From positions 43,058,418 through 43,122,417 of the forward strand of contig NC_082692.2 of assembly GCF_949987515.2 (NCBI RefSeq): DNA of 64,000 nt. The letters run 5' to 3'. Under the pieces are notes generated by a model. The model ran no database searches and was not told the origin of the DNA. It saw nothing but the letters and a program-made list of their open reading frames with translations. The stretch comes from Delphinus delphis (taxonomy: Eukaryota; Chordata; Mammalia; Artiodactyla; Delphinidae). The translations under genes and the position numbers were made by a program. This document shows positions 41,765-53,882 of this stretch, piece by piece; within the stretch, counting starts at the first letter, position 1, and each line of letters begins with the position of its first letter.

Positions 41765-41975
41765 ATCATTTGTGAGGTCATAGTGTATAAGATCTGGATC
41801 TGGAAGATCTGGAAAACACATCATTTTTAGGTTCAAGGGTAAGATTCTTGAGCTTTCTAAGGCTGTTTCCTTGTGTACAAAATGGGAAAATAGTAAAGAT
41901 AAAGTAGACATTCCACTTAAAAAGCTCACCAAATGACTGGCATCTAATACGCTCAGGAAATATTAGGTCCCGTTA
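41765..41975 (+). mobile_element. MIR SINE
   Basis: GTTTCCTTGTGTACAAAATG followed by a TAGTAAAGATAAAGTAGACA block and ACTGGCATCTAATACGCTCA matches the MIR 3' half. The upstream half is degraded. Confidence 0.6.
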
Positions 41976-44900
41976 GTTATTAATATTATTTTGATTGACC
42001 ACCACAGCAAATACATGGTTTGAATATTTATTTTATATGAACTACAGATGAACCTAGCAAATAAAACCTGAATTAATCATGAAAACTAAAAAATACGAAA
42101 TATTAGCATGGAAGAAAAAAAAAGTACTGCCAAAATCAGGGTTTAAAAAAAGCAGCTATTTGTATAGACAGAAAATAATTTTTGCTAAGTTGAGTGAGTT
42201 TGAAATACATAAAGTATAGTTTATAAAAATCGTATATGACTAAGAGAATTAATAAGAACTTAGGTTGAACAAAGTAGAAATTTAACAGTGCTCCTATATT
42301 TATGTTTAGTTCTCTAGCCATGAAAGGCATATTGATGATTTTGCTCATTTTTATGCAGTGGGAAAGGAGCAAAAATCTGAGCACACTGGAAGGATCTATG
42401 TTCTCTGATGTGCTTTAAGATATTACACAAGTTAGAAAATCCATAAGTCACAGCTTACGTGGGTTTGGAAAATTAACAAATACTGATCTTAAACCCCAGA
42501 GGAAATCTATGGCATATTTATTTTCAGTAGAAATCTAGTCATTTTTACCATAAAGATACAGGAATTCTTCTCAGTGGAAACTCTTCTGAATCATTCACAT
42601 AAAATGACCAAGGCGGTTGTTTTGCTTAGCTATCTTTTAAATCTCTCTTATGGCTTGATTCATATCAAAAAAAAAAAAAGACTTTCTTAGAAACTGACAT
42701 ATTGCCATAGATTTATTTATGTTTTAGTGTTTTTAAAATTCTATAGAAATATGATAGAAACAGAAGCCATTTTAAAACGTTCTGGAGAAATTTAGATAAA
42801 GTTTTACATTTCGTTATGATACTGAAAAATATATTGTGGCACTTAAAGAAAAAGAAAATATAATTATACTTAAATGTTGTATAAGAGCTCTCTAGACACC
42901 TTAATAATTATAGATGTTCAGCTATGAACTTATCTGATCCTTCACGTGATCAGTTGGGAATTTGTTTATGCCTGGGTATTACCCCTCTTTGTATACACCC
43001 ACGCACACAAACACACACACACATTTACCCCAAAAGATGTCTAATATTTCTTACTTCCCTTTATCCATTTCTCCATCTCTGATTTTATATAATATCTTAA
43101 GTTTTGGTTTGAATGAAACTATTTAATACCAAGCTCCTTAAGATGGTACATATCTATTCACGGTACCCTCTCTGAATATAATATTTATATGTGTATAATG
43201 CTTAAAGTGTAAATATATAAATTAAAATTACCTGAGAAATTATCACAGGCAATATAATAATCCCCAGACAAAAGGTCAAATAAATAGTGAATTCTTCTAG
43301 TCACACGAGCTCATTCCCTCACAATACAAATAATTACATAGCCATTAACTCCCAGGTCTTAGGCACTTTATTCTTATGCCTTCAATCTGCCCTTTTCACA
43401 CATTGATTTAATTTCTGGACTACAGGGAAAATTTAATTTTACTTATTCACTGTATTTATTTAAGTATTTGAAGATAACTATTCTTCAACTGTCCTCCTAA
43501 TTTATTCTTAAATATTCATCCAAAAGTCAAGCAGGTATACTCTAATTATCCTCAGCATTAAACATAAAGAAGTACTTCATTTATACTAATATTTATGTAA
43601 AACAAACATAGGAGTATATGTTCCTTTTTCCTATCAGAACATTTAGCAAGATATGCGATTTTTGCAGTTTCTTGGAAGTAGAGACTCTCATTTATTTGTT
43701 TGAAACCAATTGTCAGCACCATAAATTCAGCAACAGGGAGCCATATGGTTTTATGAACAAAAAAGACTTAATTGCTTTAAAAGATAAAGTTCAGATAAGG
43801 GAAGAGAATATTATCAAATCTCAAAATATTTAAGAGATCCTCCGATAAGTGGACATAATTCAACTTTTTGAACTGAGATACATAATAATGAGAAACTGTA
43901 GTCAAAACAGCCGGACAAAAAGAAAAATATCACCCTTGATCTCTGAATTTCTTCTGCTACTTATTAGCACTATGTCAGCTGATATTCAGATTAACCAGCC
44001 ACATAGATCATTTGACCCTTGAGACAGATAAATAGTCATCTGACAACACAAGGGCTTAATTTGGAAAATTTTCCCCCGAGTTAAAAAAGACTGTGTTTGG
44101 GAATCTGAGGATAACACAGCAAACTTATTTAATCAGATACTTGCATTGAAAAGCAGCAGATTCCAGGACTTAACTAAATTTAAGCAGATATCTCATTAAG
44201 AACTCCTCATCTCTCTCAGAGAGATGCTCACATTTAATAAAAGTAAAAGAATATCAAGTTAGTAACTCACATATTAATTTAATATATAATGACATGAGGA
44301 CTTTAGATTATAAACTAGATTTTTCTAATTAGGAGTATATATTCTGTAATTCGAAAGATGTCATGGAATTTTTGAAAAATCTGATTTAAGACAGCATATT
44401 TAGAAGCTACCACAGCATATTGCAATTTTGGAGAAAAATTTTATCAGTGCTTTAAACTACTCTTCACATAATAAGGAACAATAGAAATAAGCAACAGTTC
44501 AAGGTTGTAGAAAAAGAAAACCTAATCCCATTTCTTATTAATGTAGGTGTGGCAGTTGTCAATTTGCAAGAATGAGCCCCAAAATTCCAAGTGGAAAGGT
44601 AGAGAACATGGCAAAACCCTGGGTAATAAAAGTTTTAAAATACTCACTTTCAGTTTAATTGTACTGATAACTGAAGTTAAGACCCTTTTTATAATTTGAA
44701 TAATAATGTTGGTGGAAATAAAAGAGGATGAAATTGTTGGTGCTTTTAGAAAAGCTCTGAAATATCAATATATTTATGTACATATATAATTTCTAAAAAT
44801 GGAAGGAAGAAAACTTTTGTGTACTAACAAGCAAAAAAATAAATAAAAAGCTATAACTTTACCCCTTTACAATGTCTGGGAAATATAGCTGCTAACCAAC

Positions 44901-45829
44901 ACGGGCTATATCCTGAGGAGGCAATAATTACAATGGTTTGTTTCCTTGACTTTCAAAGAGGTCTTCTATGATGTGTTTCCAATCAATTCATAGAGTATCT
45001 TCATTTTCTGATTTTTTTTATGGGAAATATCACTTATGTAGTGGGGATTTTATGCAATTTGCTAAAAAAGTTAGCACAACATATATTAGGAGTTCTTGGG
45101 TCCCACACTTTAAAAAAGACGATCAATGTTTTTTAACCATGTTTTCTATGAGCATTAAACTACTGCTTGTAAGAAGCCATGTTGATGTGTAATGTTTGCT
45201 AATAGGTTTATGAAGCCAAATGATAGTAATTTACACTGAGGCATCTCTGGGTTGAAAATTTTTTCTGATAGTTATGTACGCCAGCCTTTAATCAATTATC
45301 CTCATATATTACCCTATAACAAGGGTCGTTATCCTTATATTCATTGATGCAGTTAGTTATCTCAAAAATAATCATGTCACTTTTTTATAAGAATAAAATT
45401 GTTGGGCCTCAAGAAAACTACCATATTAAGTACTAATAATTTGATATTCTCCAGTGCCTATGAAGACCTAGCCAATATAAGCAATCAATTGATCATGACA
45501 CATATCTCTGAATGTTCATTTCTGTTGGCTTCATACCCTAGATCAGAGGTATTTAAAAGCTTCCTACCAATAATCATTTCATCAACCAAAATTATTAGAC
45601 TTGCGCCTAATAACATAACTATACACTATGCTTCCAACTCAAGATTTAAGAACATATATCAACAATCTTACCTCTCTCCGGTGGACTATCATTTGTGAAT
45701 TTATCTAAAGTCTTATTAAATCATCTGTAAAATCTCCACAATGAAAGAAGTGATCCTAATTTAAGGAGTACCATGTAGAGTTAATTCTCTATGCATTTTC
45801 TCTTTCAGTTCAACTCAAACACCTTTATT

Positions 45830-45968
45830 CCTGTCTCACCATGTTCCGGGTACTATTGCTTAATATAGTCTCACACTGTCCTTGGAAGGTAATTACCATT
45901 ACACTCATTTAATTAACGCTATGGCTAAAATGTAAAGTATTTTGGCAGAGCCAAGATTTGAATCTAGT
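45830..45968 (-). mobile_element. MIR-like fragment, antisense
   Basis: TTAATATAGTCTCACACTG, GGAAGGTAATTACCATTACA and GGCAGAGCCAAGATTTGAAT follow the reverse MIR order. Confidence 0.6.
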
Positions 45969-46718
45969 TTTCCTAACGATTTCTCTTAGAATTTATATTT
46001 CCAAAATGGAGGGATCAATTCTATTCCTTTATTCTCTTTATTTAAATTAAGTATCAAAACCTTAAACTCTAAGTTATAACAATAACTATAAATTTCTTTA
46101 TATTATATTTAAGCATTAATGATAATGAATTTAATTTGATAGTTTCATACCTCTGAAATCTTTTTTTCTTTCTTGATTTGGCTACAAAATTTAGTGAAAC
46201 TTTGAAATCTCTGACTTTAAATCTGAATTTTTACCTTGATACGCTTGGAAATTACGCCACAACTTTGTCCAAAGAAAAACGGATTTTAGAGTCTTATTAA
46301 AAAAGAACCTTATACTGTTTCTTGGACATTGAACAATACTCTGACAAAACAACATTTTGATGACTTGAATACAAATGAATCAGAAACATACGGATTGAAT
46401 TTTCCTTGACATATAAGTGGGTTTGAATAGAAAGGAAAAAGTCATTGGCAAAATTTACTCTGAGTATTGCCAAACCTAAAATGTCTGAAAACATAGGGTT
46501 TTTAAAAAGACATTCTAATGATCCCAAAAATACTATCTTTGTTTTTCCATCTCTAAATTATTCTATAAACCCAAATTTGAAAAAAATGAATTAATTTACT
46601 TGGAAGGTTTAAACTATATAAAGCATCAAACAATGGAAAATTACACTGTTTGGGGAGAAAACCCAAGTCTTAAAAGCTAGATTAAATTGCTATCTGGGTA
46701 ATAAACTCTGTGTATGTG

Positions 46719-46800
46719 TATATATATATATATATATATATAGGACATATGTATAGTAGATATATATATAGGATATAAATATATATATAGGATATGATAC
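46719..46800. repeat. (TA)n with interspersed TAGGATAT units
   Basis: Twelve TA units (46719-46742) lead into repeated ATATATATAGGATAT-like units up to about 46800, forming a small compound satellite. Confidence 0.85.
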
Positions 46801-47526
46801 CAATTACTGTAGTTTTATTAACAATTTTAATAAGGATCTAACAAGCCAGGTAATTAATGTATGTTTATAATTTAGGGACCTGAACATCTTAAATTATAAG
46901 ACAGACCTAAATCTACTCATTTGCTGCTAAAAAAAGAGTACCTATTTTATCATAGAGGGTTATTAACCACCATGAGGGAGTGTTAGAAAATTCTGAAACT
47001 GATTTAGCACAATTGGATACAACCACTTGTATGGAATTTCTAGATTTTGCCGTTAAGAAGCAGCAATGTTTCCTTTCCATTTGCTTGCTCATATGTTTGC
47101 TTTATTTAGCTGAAACAGACATTTGGAACTCAGAGAATTATCTATTCTGCATGAAAAAAATCAATAGACTATCCTTAAACTCTCCTGCCAAATCCATGGC
47201 AGTTCACTTATCAAATTTCTAAAAAGAATATTTTACAAACTGACGTACTTTCCACAGGTCCTCTGAGGAATCATGATGCTACTTTTGATTTCAACAGTCT
47301 TTTGATTTCCAAATATATTTAGATCTCTTAGCTATTTTTTCTTTGTGGAAGCAAGATAAACAAAATTTATTAACTTATATCACTGACTTTCTCCTCACCT
47401 TATGATTGAAACGATTTTAATCTGTACCATGGTTTGTGGTATAAAATTCAGTGTTACACCAAATTGGTTTGGTTAATAATCACCCCAATTTACAGTTTGG
47501 AATGTCTTCTTAAGAGTAACATGTTC

Positions 47527-47734
47527 GGGCTTCCCTGGTGGCACAGTGGTTGAGAGTCTGCCTGCCAATGCAGGGGACACGGGTTCGTGCACTGGTCCGG
47601 GAGGATCCCACATGCCGCGGAGCGGCTGGGCCCGTGAGCCATGGCCACTGAGCCTGCGTGTCCAGAGCCTGTGCTCCGCAACGGGAGAGGCCACAACAGT
47701 GAGAGGCCCGCGTACCGCAAAAAAAAAAAAAAAA
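47527..47734 (+). mobile_element. CHR-type SINE, part of a triple-TSD nest
   Basis: It begins GGGCTTCCCTGGTGGCACAG and ends GAGGCCCGCGTACCGC with an A tail of about 17. AGTAACATGTTC flanks it at 47515-47526 and 47735-47746. The same 12-mer appears a third time at 47967-47978, after the neighbouring LINE-1 tail. Overlapping frames on both strands are SINE translations. Confidence 0.96.
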
Positions 47735-47746
47735 AGTAACATGTTC

Positions 47747-47845
47747 ATATATGTAAAATAGATAAACAACAAGATCCTGCTGTATAGCACAGGGAACTAT
47801 ATTCTATATCCTGTAATAAACCATAATGGAAAAGAATATGAAAAA

Positions 47846-47897
<52 letters not shown>

Positions 47898-47966
47898 CTG
47901 AATCACTTTACTGAACACCAGAAACTAACACAACATTGTAAATCCACTATCAATTAAAAAAAAAGG
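47747..47966 (+). mobile_element. LINE-1 3' tail insertion beside the SINE
   Basis: It reads ATGTAAAATAGATAAACAAC, GCTGTATAGCACAGGGAACT, a (TA)n tract at 47847-47896, then AACTGAATCACTTTACTGAA, CAACATTGTAAATCCACTAT and an A-rich tail. It is flanked by AGTAACATGTTCA-type direct repeats at 47735 (ending AT instead of A at the last base or two) and 47967. Confidence 0.9.
47847..47896. repeat. (TA)n microsatellite inside LINE-1 tail
   Basis: About 25 uninterrupted TA units, at the same place in the LINE-1 3'UTR where the copies near 26920, 56801 and 62905 also have TA tracts. Confidence 0.97.
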
Positions 47967-48284
47967 AGTAACATGTTCAATGACAGGTGGTCCATAAGAG
48001 CCTTTTAAGTCACAAACTCATTCAACAATCATTCAAAACATGTTTTTAATACCTACAACCTGCACGGTGCCAAGTACCAAGGGTACCATTGTGAACCAGA
48101 AATACACATCCATGACCTTATGAAATGGATATTCATTCAAATATGTAATCATGAAAGTGTTACTCTGATCGATTAAAGCAGCAAGTCTAGTTCTTTAATG
48201 ACCTGTGGTCAAGTTACAAGAATATACACATAAATTAGATGTCATGTGCCTTCCATCATTTGTCTCCAAATCACTTTCCTAATA

Positions 48285-48720
48285 GCATCTGCAATCATAT
48301 TTATACATGAAAGCTGTTCTAGCCAAATCTGGACTGCAGAATGTTCTAGACAACACCATGCCTTTTTGCCGTTCTATGTATTTACTCACATTGTTTCCTC
48401 ATCCAGGAACTACCTCTCTCCTCCTTTCTCACCACCACACCCTCTCCCTCCTCATCTTCATTTCTTGAAATCTTACCCAGCTGACCTAGCCCAGAAGTTA
48501 CATGGACCACAGTTCTTTGGCTCCATTTGGACTTAACCATCTCCTTACGTTTCCTATAGTGTCTTAATTATATCACTATTTTTAGGATTTAGGGCACTTT
48601 AGTCTTTCTTAAGTAGCTATATTTGTCTGTCTCCCAGGTCATTGTCTCCTTAACACTTTGTCTTGCATGAATAGACACTCGAAGATTTTATGTCGAACAA
48701 ATGAATAAATGAATAATAGT
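48285..48720 (+). mobile_element. diverged L2 fragment
   Basis: It has L2-like blocks: TTTCCTCATCCAGGAACTAC, TCTTGAAATCTTACCCAGCT, TTGTCTGTCTCCCAGGTCAT and the end GAACAAATGAATAAATGAAT. The 96-residue frame at 48246-48536 lies in it. Confidence 0.6.
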
Positions 48721-49518
48721 CAACAAATGAATTTGAAAGGAGACTTTCCTGAGTTCCATTTTTTCACGACTTCCAATTACTTTTGCTGAGAAGTAAGCAT
48801 ATTCAGATTCCATTGTTGCAAATAAAAAGTGATCTGTCTGCTCTGGCTTAAATACAAAAGGCCAGCTTGTCTAGCATATTTAATCATTTTAATATTTTCA
48901 TATCAGACAATATTAAAGAACCAAAGAAGAGCAACAAAAGGCTGTGTATCTCAAACCTAACTTTTAAAAAAAGAATTTGGAAAACTTTGAAAGAAGTGAA
49001 ATGTTAGTTTATTTTAGGCTCCAAAAAATCACATAAATAATATGTCATTTAAAGTAAAATTACCCCTAAAATATAAGAGAAATCAATCAAAGGAAAAGGA
49101 TAAACAAAATATAAAGTAGTTCTCAGAGAGAAAAGGATGACTTGAAAGCAAGTTAGAACTAAATAATATAGGGCCCTCCAATTTCTTCCCCTAGATACAG
49201 CTTCCTGATCTTTAAAAGACTGTAGCTCGAATTTGCTCACTGTTCTGCACTCAGAGTCCATTGGACTCTTAGTGTGTAGCGAAGTGCATTCAATAATATT
49301 ATGTGCTGACTACCTCATGCCTCACTCAACTGCAAGCCTCGTGAAGCCATCTCTGTACTTGCTCACTATTTTATCTCCAGCATCAAGCCAAGCACACAGC
49401 ACATCGCTACTCGGTGAGCATTTCTGAGCATAAGAATAACATCTGGAGCTTCTCAAAAAAGATTTCCTATAGACCTGTGGACTAAGAATGACACCTGCCA
49501 TATCAGTAAACAAAGGAT

Positions 49519-49975
49519 GTTGCAGCCAACAAGCTGCAGCCACCCCAATGGTGAGCCCTGAGGGAAGTTGGAGTGGAAACAGGATGCCCACCATCAAACC
49601 ATCAGCCACTGCAGCTGCTCCCTGATGGTGCACCCTGAGGAGACTCAGGATGAGAAAGCGCATGATACTGACCCCAGACAGCTGAGATGCATATCAAAGG
49701 AATGATTTCAGACTCTTGCATCTTCCCATATATAAATCTCTTAACTTGAGATGCCTGGTTTTCTTTAATTAACAATAATCTTTTGATGTTCTGACTACCT
49801 GGTCTTTGTTGTAAAAACTCCTGTATATCCTGGCTCCTCCCCTACCTCTTTGGAGCTCTCCTTTAGAGCTATCTGAGAGGCTGTGTCCTGGGCTTAAGTC
49901 CCCAGTTTTGTCCACCAAGTAAAATATAACTCTCAACTTTTAGGTTGTGCTTTTTTTTTTTTTTTTCAGTCAACA
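49519..49975 (+). mobile_element. possible solitary retroviral LTR (class I ERV-like)
   Basis: The stretch runs from TGTTGCAGCC to CAGTCAACA and has a layout like an LTR: a pyrimidine-rich promoter-end block (GGCTCCTCCCCTACCTCTTT), GAGAGGCTGTGTCCTGGGCT, a polyadenylation-like AAGTAAAATATAACTCTCAA and a T-run. Recognition is by general resemblance. No flanking duplication was found and no retroviral coding sequence is present. An ordinary unique sequence or an unrecognised repeat is the alternative. Confidence 0.45.
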
Positions 49976-50144
49976 GATCCCTCCCAGAAGTGATTCTGGA
50001 GCTGTTGACTTTGACCAAATATTATAATATGTTAAGACCTAACTCAGTATCATTTTCTGCAGTTTTTTATGACTCTTTTGTTCCATCCCCATCCTCCTCT
50101 GTATTATAGTAGGTCCTTTGTCTGTTTCCCTATCATCTATTTTG

Positions 50145-50345
50145 ATATATATTTCTTTTTATAAATCAGGTTTTTGAGACATACTTTGAATATGGTAATA
50201 TCCATTCTTCTTTAGTGTACAGTTCTATACATTTTTACAGATTATATAGTTGTGTAACCACCACAAAATCAAGACATAGATCCATGGCATTTTATACATC
50301 GCTTTCTTTTGGTATTGTTATATCACAGTTGTTCTACTTGTTTGC
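50145..50345 (-). mobile_element. old LINE-1 3'UTR fragment, antisense
   Basis: AGTGTACAGTTCTATACATT, TTGTGTAACCACCACAAAAT and CAAGACATAGATCCATGGCA follow the reverse L1M-type 3'UTR. It ends about 275 bp from the donor of BMP5 exon 3. Confidence 0.75.
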
Positions 50346-50619
50346 ATATATGTCTTCAACACAAGACTAAAAACTGCAAGAGCAGGAACAGAACTTAATT
50401 CTTTACCCCCCACACCCACTGCAGAGCCTGACAATAAACGTGTGTTCGGTAATGTGTTTATAAATAAGTTAACTAATCAATATATTGCCCTATCTTATAG
50501 AATGCACCACTTTGCACATTGTGTGTATAAAATATACATTGGTTAAATCCCACAAAAAGCTGTAACTCTCAATGTGTCCAAACCATAACTCCCCAAAATT
50601 TATGAAATTCAGTGCTTAC

Positions 50620-50768
50620 CATCTCCTGTTTCTGCACAGAGTTGTAAGCCCAAATTGTTCTGTGGATTAATCACCCAATGATTGCTGGTCACAGTGATAT
50701 CAAAGACAAGCCAACCCACATCTAGAGCTTGGGCCTTTCTTGTGTCTAACAAGAACAGATCTGCATCC
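50620..50768 (-). CDS. BMP5: BMP5 exon 3 (late prodomain)
   Basis: A 149-bp exon. The acceptor is a pyrimidine-rich tract ending TTTTAG and the donor is GTAAGC. It opens with the last base of a codon shared with exon 2, then encodes 49 residues from [16 protein letters not shown] to [11 protein letters not shown], and ends with the first base of a glycine codon completed in exon 4. This is part of the TGF-beta propeptide (latency-type) domain, which assists folding and dimerisation of the ligand in the secretory pathway and is then cleaved off. The [16 protein letters not shown] stretch is characteristic of the BMP5/6/7 subgroup. No stop or frameshift is present. The flanking introns are very long: at least 13.2 kb upstream and 19.9 kb downstream. 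Confidence 0.96.
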
Positions 50769-51599
50769 CTAAAAGAAGAAAGAGAACAGCAAAAAAGAGT
50801 TACATATTTGAATGAAGATCATCATTTCCTACACTTAAGTGAAAACACTGCAAAAGCATTCTTACAATAACAGGAGTTCATTAAAGGATAAGAGGAACAA
50901 AGGACTCAAGTGATGAGTAATAAGATACAGAACCTTTTATTGCTGGAATCTCAGCCCAAACCTGGTGCAGATTAGGAATATCTGACAGTAATTTCCATTT
51001 GCCTGCTCTTCACTGTCAAGTTTCCTTTACAAAGGGACTTAGTGGTCTTGGTTTCGTCCCTGATAATCAGTGTTTTCCCAAACCATTACCTATAAGTAGC
51101 AGTACACTGGCAAGTACACAAGCAAGGGTTAAACTGAATAGAGACAGAAGTGAAAGTAGCTGCTCCAGTCTGGACGGATGTGGATTCTCCAAGGAGATGG
51201 AGGGCAGGCAGGCTGTGATGCAAGCCTCTGTTTTAGAGGGAGTTTTCCTTTTGTTTACCACTTTCATTATACTTTTTTCCATTTTTATTACATATATTTT
51301 TCATTTTTATTTCATTTTCTATTTTTATTATATAATTAATTATTTTATGGATCCCAGAGGCCAAGAGAGGGTCACCAAGTATACCACTGGATTAAGGGAG
51401 AAATCCCATAGATTGAGCTATGGCTCTTCCCTGACTCACTTTAACACTTTCTTTGTGCACAAGTCCCCTGGGGACAGTAGTACCTATGCATATAAACTTG
51501 TATGTTTTAGGATAATCTCCACAGTGTTACTGTTATTAACATTTATCAATCTTAACTTTAGTATTAAATTTACAAATGTATGAGTATTTGTCAAACTAT

Positions 51600-52045
51600 A
51601 ATGAATTATTTTATTTATTATGTCCTTACTACAGGCAGCTTCTGAGCTAAGTGCTACATCTTTTTGATGTTTAGTCATTATTTTAATTTGTTTTATTGAA
51701 GTATAGTTGATTTACAGTGTTGTGTTAATTTCTGCTGTACAAAAACATGATTCAGTTATACATATATGTATACACATCCTTTTTCATATTCTTTTCCATT
51801 ATAGTTTATCACAGGATATTGAATATAGTTCCCTGTGTTATACAGTAGGACTTTGTTGTTTATCCATTCTATATATAATAGTTTGCATCTGCTAATCCCA
51901 AACTCCCAATCCATTCCCCCCCCCACACCCCTCTCCCTTGGCAACCACAGGCCTGTTCTCTATGTGACATTTAATCTTTACAATAGATTTTTATATTGAT
52001 GAAATTAAGGCTCAGATAGGTTGATGGTAAAAACAATGGAACTCC
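51600..52045 (-). mobile_element. MIR SINE split by a LINE-1 insertion
   Basis: The left part (51600-51676) has GCAGCTTCTGAGCTAAGTGC and the right part (51965-52045) has TGACATTTAATCTTTACAAT, then GATGAAATTAAGGCTCAGAT. Together they follow the reverse MIR order, with LINE-1 sequence in between. Confidence 0.65.
51677..51964 (-). mobile_element. LINE-1 3'UTR fragment, antisense, inside MIR
   Basis: TTTTATTGAAGTATAGTTGA, TCTGCTGTACAAAAACATGA, ATAGTTCCCTGTGTTATACA and CTCTCCCTTGGCAACCACAG match the antisense LINE-1 tail also seen at 3313-3634. TGATGTTTAGTC (51665-51676) and TGACATTTAATC (51965-51976) match at 9 of 12 bases, an aged target duplication. Confidence 0.9.
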
Positions 52046-53486
52046 ATCAAAGTAGAACAGAAATACACTATTATGCATTTTATGATTGTGCTGAATCTGA
52101 CAGCATATTATTCATATGAGGAAGATCAGAGCTTTGTCATAATAAGCTATGTTAAATACTATTCTACTGTGTTTTCCATCTATCTGTATCTTAGAAGTCA
52201 CTTTAAAGGTGGATTACAAAATGTAAAAAACTAATTTTGGATAAAATCAAATCATGCATATTTATTATTTTCTTAGAAAAAAATCTATAATTGAAAACTG
52301 AACTATAGCAGAAGTAAAGAATATCAGTCAATATTTTAGAAGGTACCGCTCCATTTCTTTAATTAAACTTGATTTATACCATTCTTCCATTAACCTAGAG
52401 AACTTAAAATTAATGTTTTATGATCAATTATATTGTCCAGCTACCGTACACCAAAATATGCAGCTTTAATTCTCCTTCACAATTTTAATCATAGTGATTA
52501 CCAAAGGAGGGTTACAGACACTTTTTCACATCCAATACAGGAATCAGTTTGAGTCACCGCAGACATACGACAGGCATATACTACAATTCAATGAAAAGAT
52601 TAATTCATTCCACTTGAATTTTAAGGACCCATTATTTTCATAGTGTGTGGAATGTAAATCAAATTCTCCCTCTTCCTCCTAAATTGGAAAACCTACCAAA
52701 TAAACAGAATCTAAGAAAATATGGATTATTCTTAAATTTTTGAAATATTTAAAAAATGTCTTTGAGACTGTAATCTTGGAAGTAACTTAATCACGTTATC
52801 AGCTTCTTAAACAGAAGAAAGATTCACCTTGTAGCTTGGAAAATACACAAGTGCTACCCTGCTTTCAAAGCCTGCTTTCATTTGAAATATGGTAAAGATG
52901 TTCTAATAAACTCTGCAAAGCATAAAATGCCATCCCTTGGTGTGATATAAATAAACATTTGAAAAACAAAAAAGAACAAAGAGGTAAATTCTGAGATCAA
53001 TTTCAGCTAGTTAACAAATATCTTTATGTAGTTATTTAGGTGTGTTTTCTATTATTTTTAAATTGTGCTACTTTTCCAGAAAAAAAATTTCTCTAACTAT
53101 TCATATTCAAGTCTCAACACTGTTAAGCATGTCTATGAGGAAAACAGTTTCAGTTTTAATGAATATATTTAGAAAAAGCATCAGCCAACAGACCCAAGCA
53201 AACCCTAAATACCTGAATTTCAGTGATGCAAATCTAATTCATTGGAAGATAAACCTAGGCCAACAGTATGATTTGAAAAAATCCATATATTTCTAGTTCA
53301 CCTCTGAAAAGTTATGAATGATCGGTTGTCTTCATAAGCTTCATGGATTCCTATTCTTGAGCAAAACTATTTTATTTTTGACTGTTAACTTCTATTCTTT
53401 AATTTCTCCTCTTTCCTTTTGTGTAAAGAGCTCTTCTGCACTACCTACAGACAAGAGAATATGCTTTAGGAGAGTCAAGTCTGTTT

Positions 53487-53882
53487 ATTTTTTTTTTTTA
53501 ATTTATTTTTTGGCTGTGTTGGGTTTTTGTTGCTGTGTGCGGGCTTTCTCTAGTTGGGACGAACAGGGTCTACTCTTCGTCAAGGTGCGTGGCTTCTCAT
53601 TGCAGTGGCTTCTCTTGTGGAGCACGGGCTCTAGGCACACGGGCTTCAGTAGTTGCAGCACACGGGCTCAGTAGTTGCAGCACGTGGGCCCTCGGGCATG
53701 CAGGCTTCAGTAGTTTTGGCACATGGGTTTATGGCTCACGAGCTCTAGAGTGCAGGCTCAGTAGTTGTGGCTCACGGGCTTAGTTACTCTATAGTATGTG
53801 CAATTTTCCCGGACCAGGGATTGAACCCATGTCCCCTGCATTGACAGGTGGATTCTTAACCACTTTGCCACCAGGGAAGTCC
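53487..53882 (-). mobile_element. long tRNA-derived SINE with tandem internal units
   Basis: The minus strand begins GACTTCCCTGGTGGCAAAGT and ends in an A-rich tail. Internally, units around CAGTAGTTGCAGCACACGGG (plus-strand reading) recur about four to five times between 53640 and 53780. TCAAGTCT flanks it at 53475-53482 and 53883-53890. Frames 53318-53674 and 53535-53783 are largely SINE translation. Confidence 0.92.

Larger units (their letters stand above)
30690..50619 (-). other. BMP5: BMP5 intron 3
   Basis: About 19.9 kb between donor GTAAGC (exon 3) and acceptor CTAG (exon 4). Mobile elements are listed separately. The stretches 30690-31650, 31800-33940, 34135-36761, 37145-39240, 39380-41760, 41980-45825, 45975-47510 and 48720-49510 hold no recognised exon, RNA gene or named repeat beyond short A-runs (32886-32905), (TA)n and (CA)n tracts. 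A few islands (30900-31560, 39430-39980) are less AT-rich and repeat-free and could be conserved non-coding DNA. Confidence 0.8.

Noticed and set aside
50999..51583. 194-codon frame, one of the longest in the window
   Set aside because: It lies in BMP5 intron 2 on the opposite strand; half of it is a low-complexity Ile/Phe/Tyr run from AT-rich DNA and no domain is recognisable.
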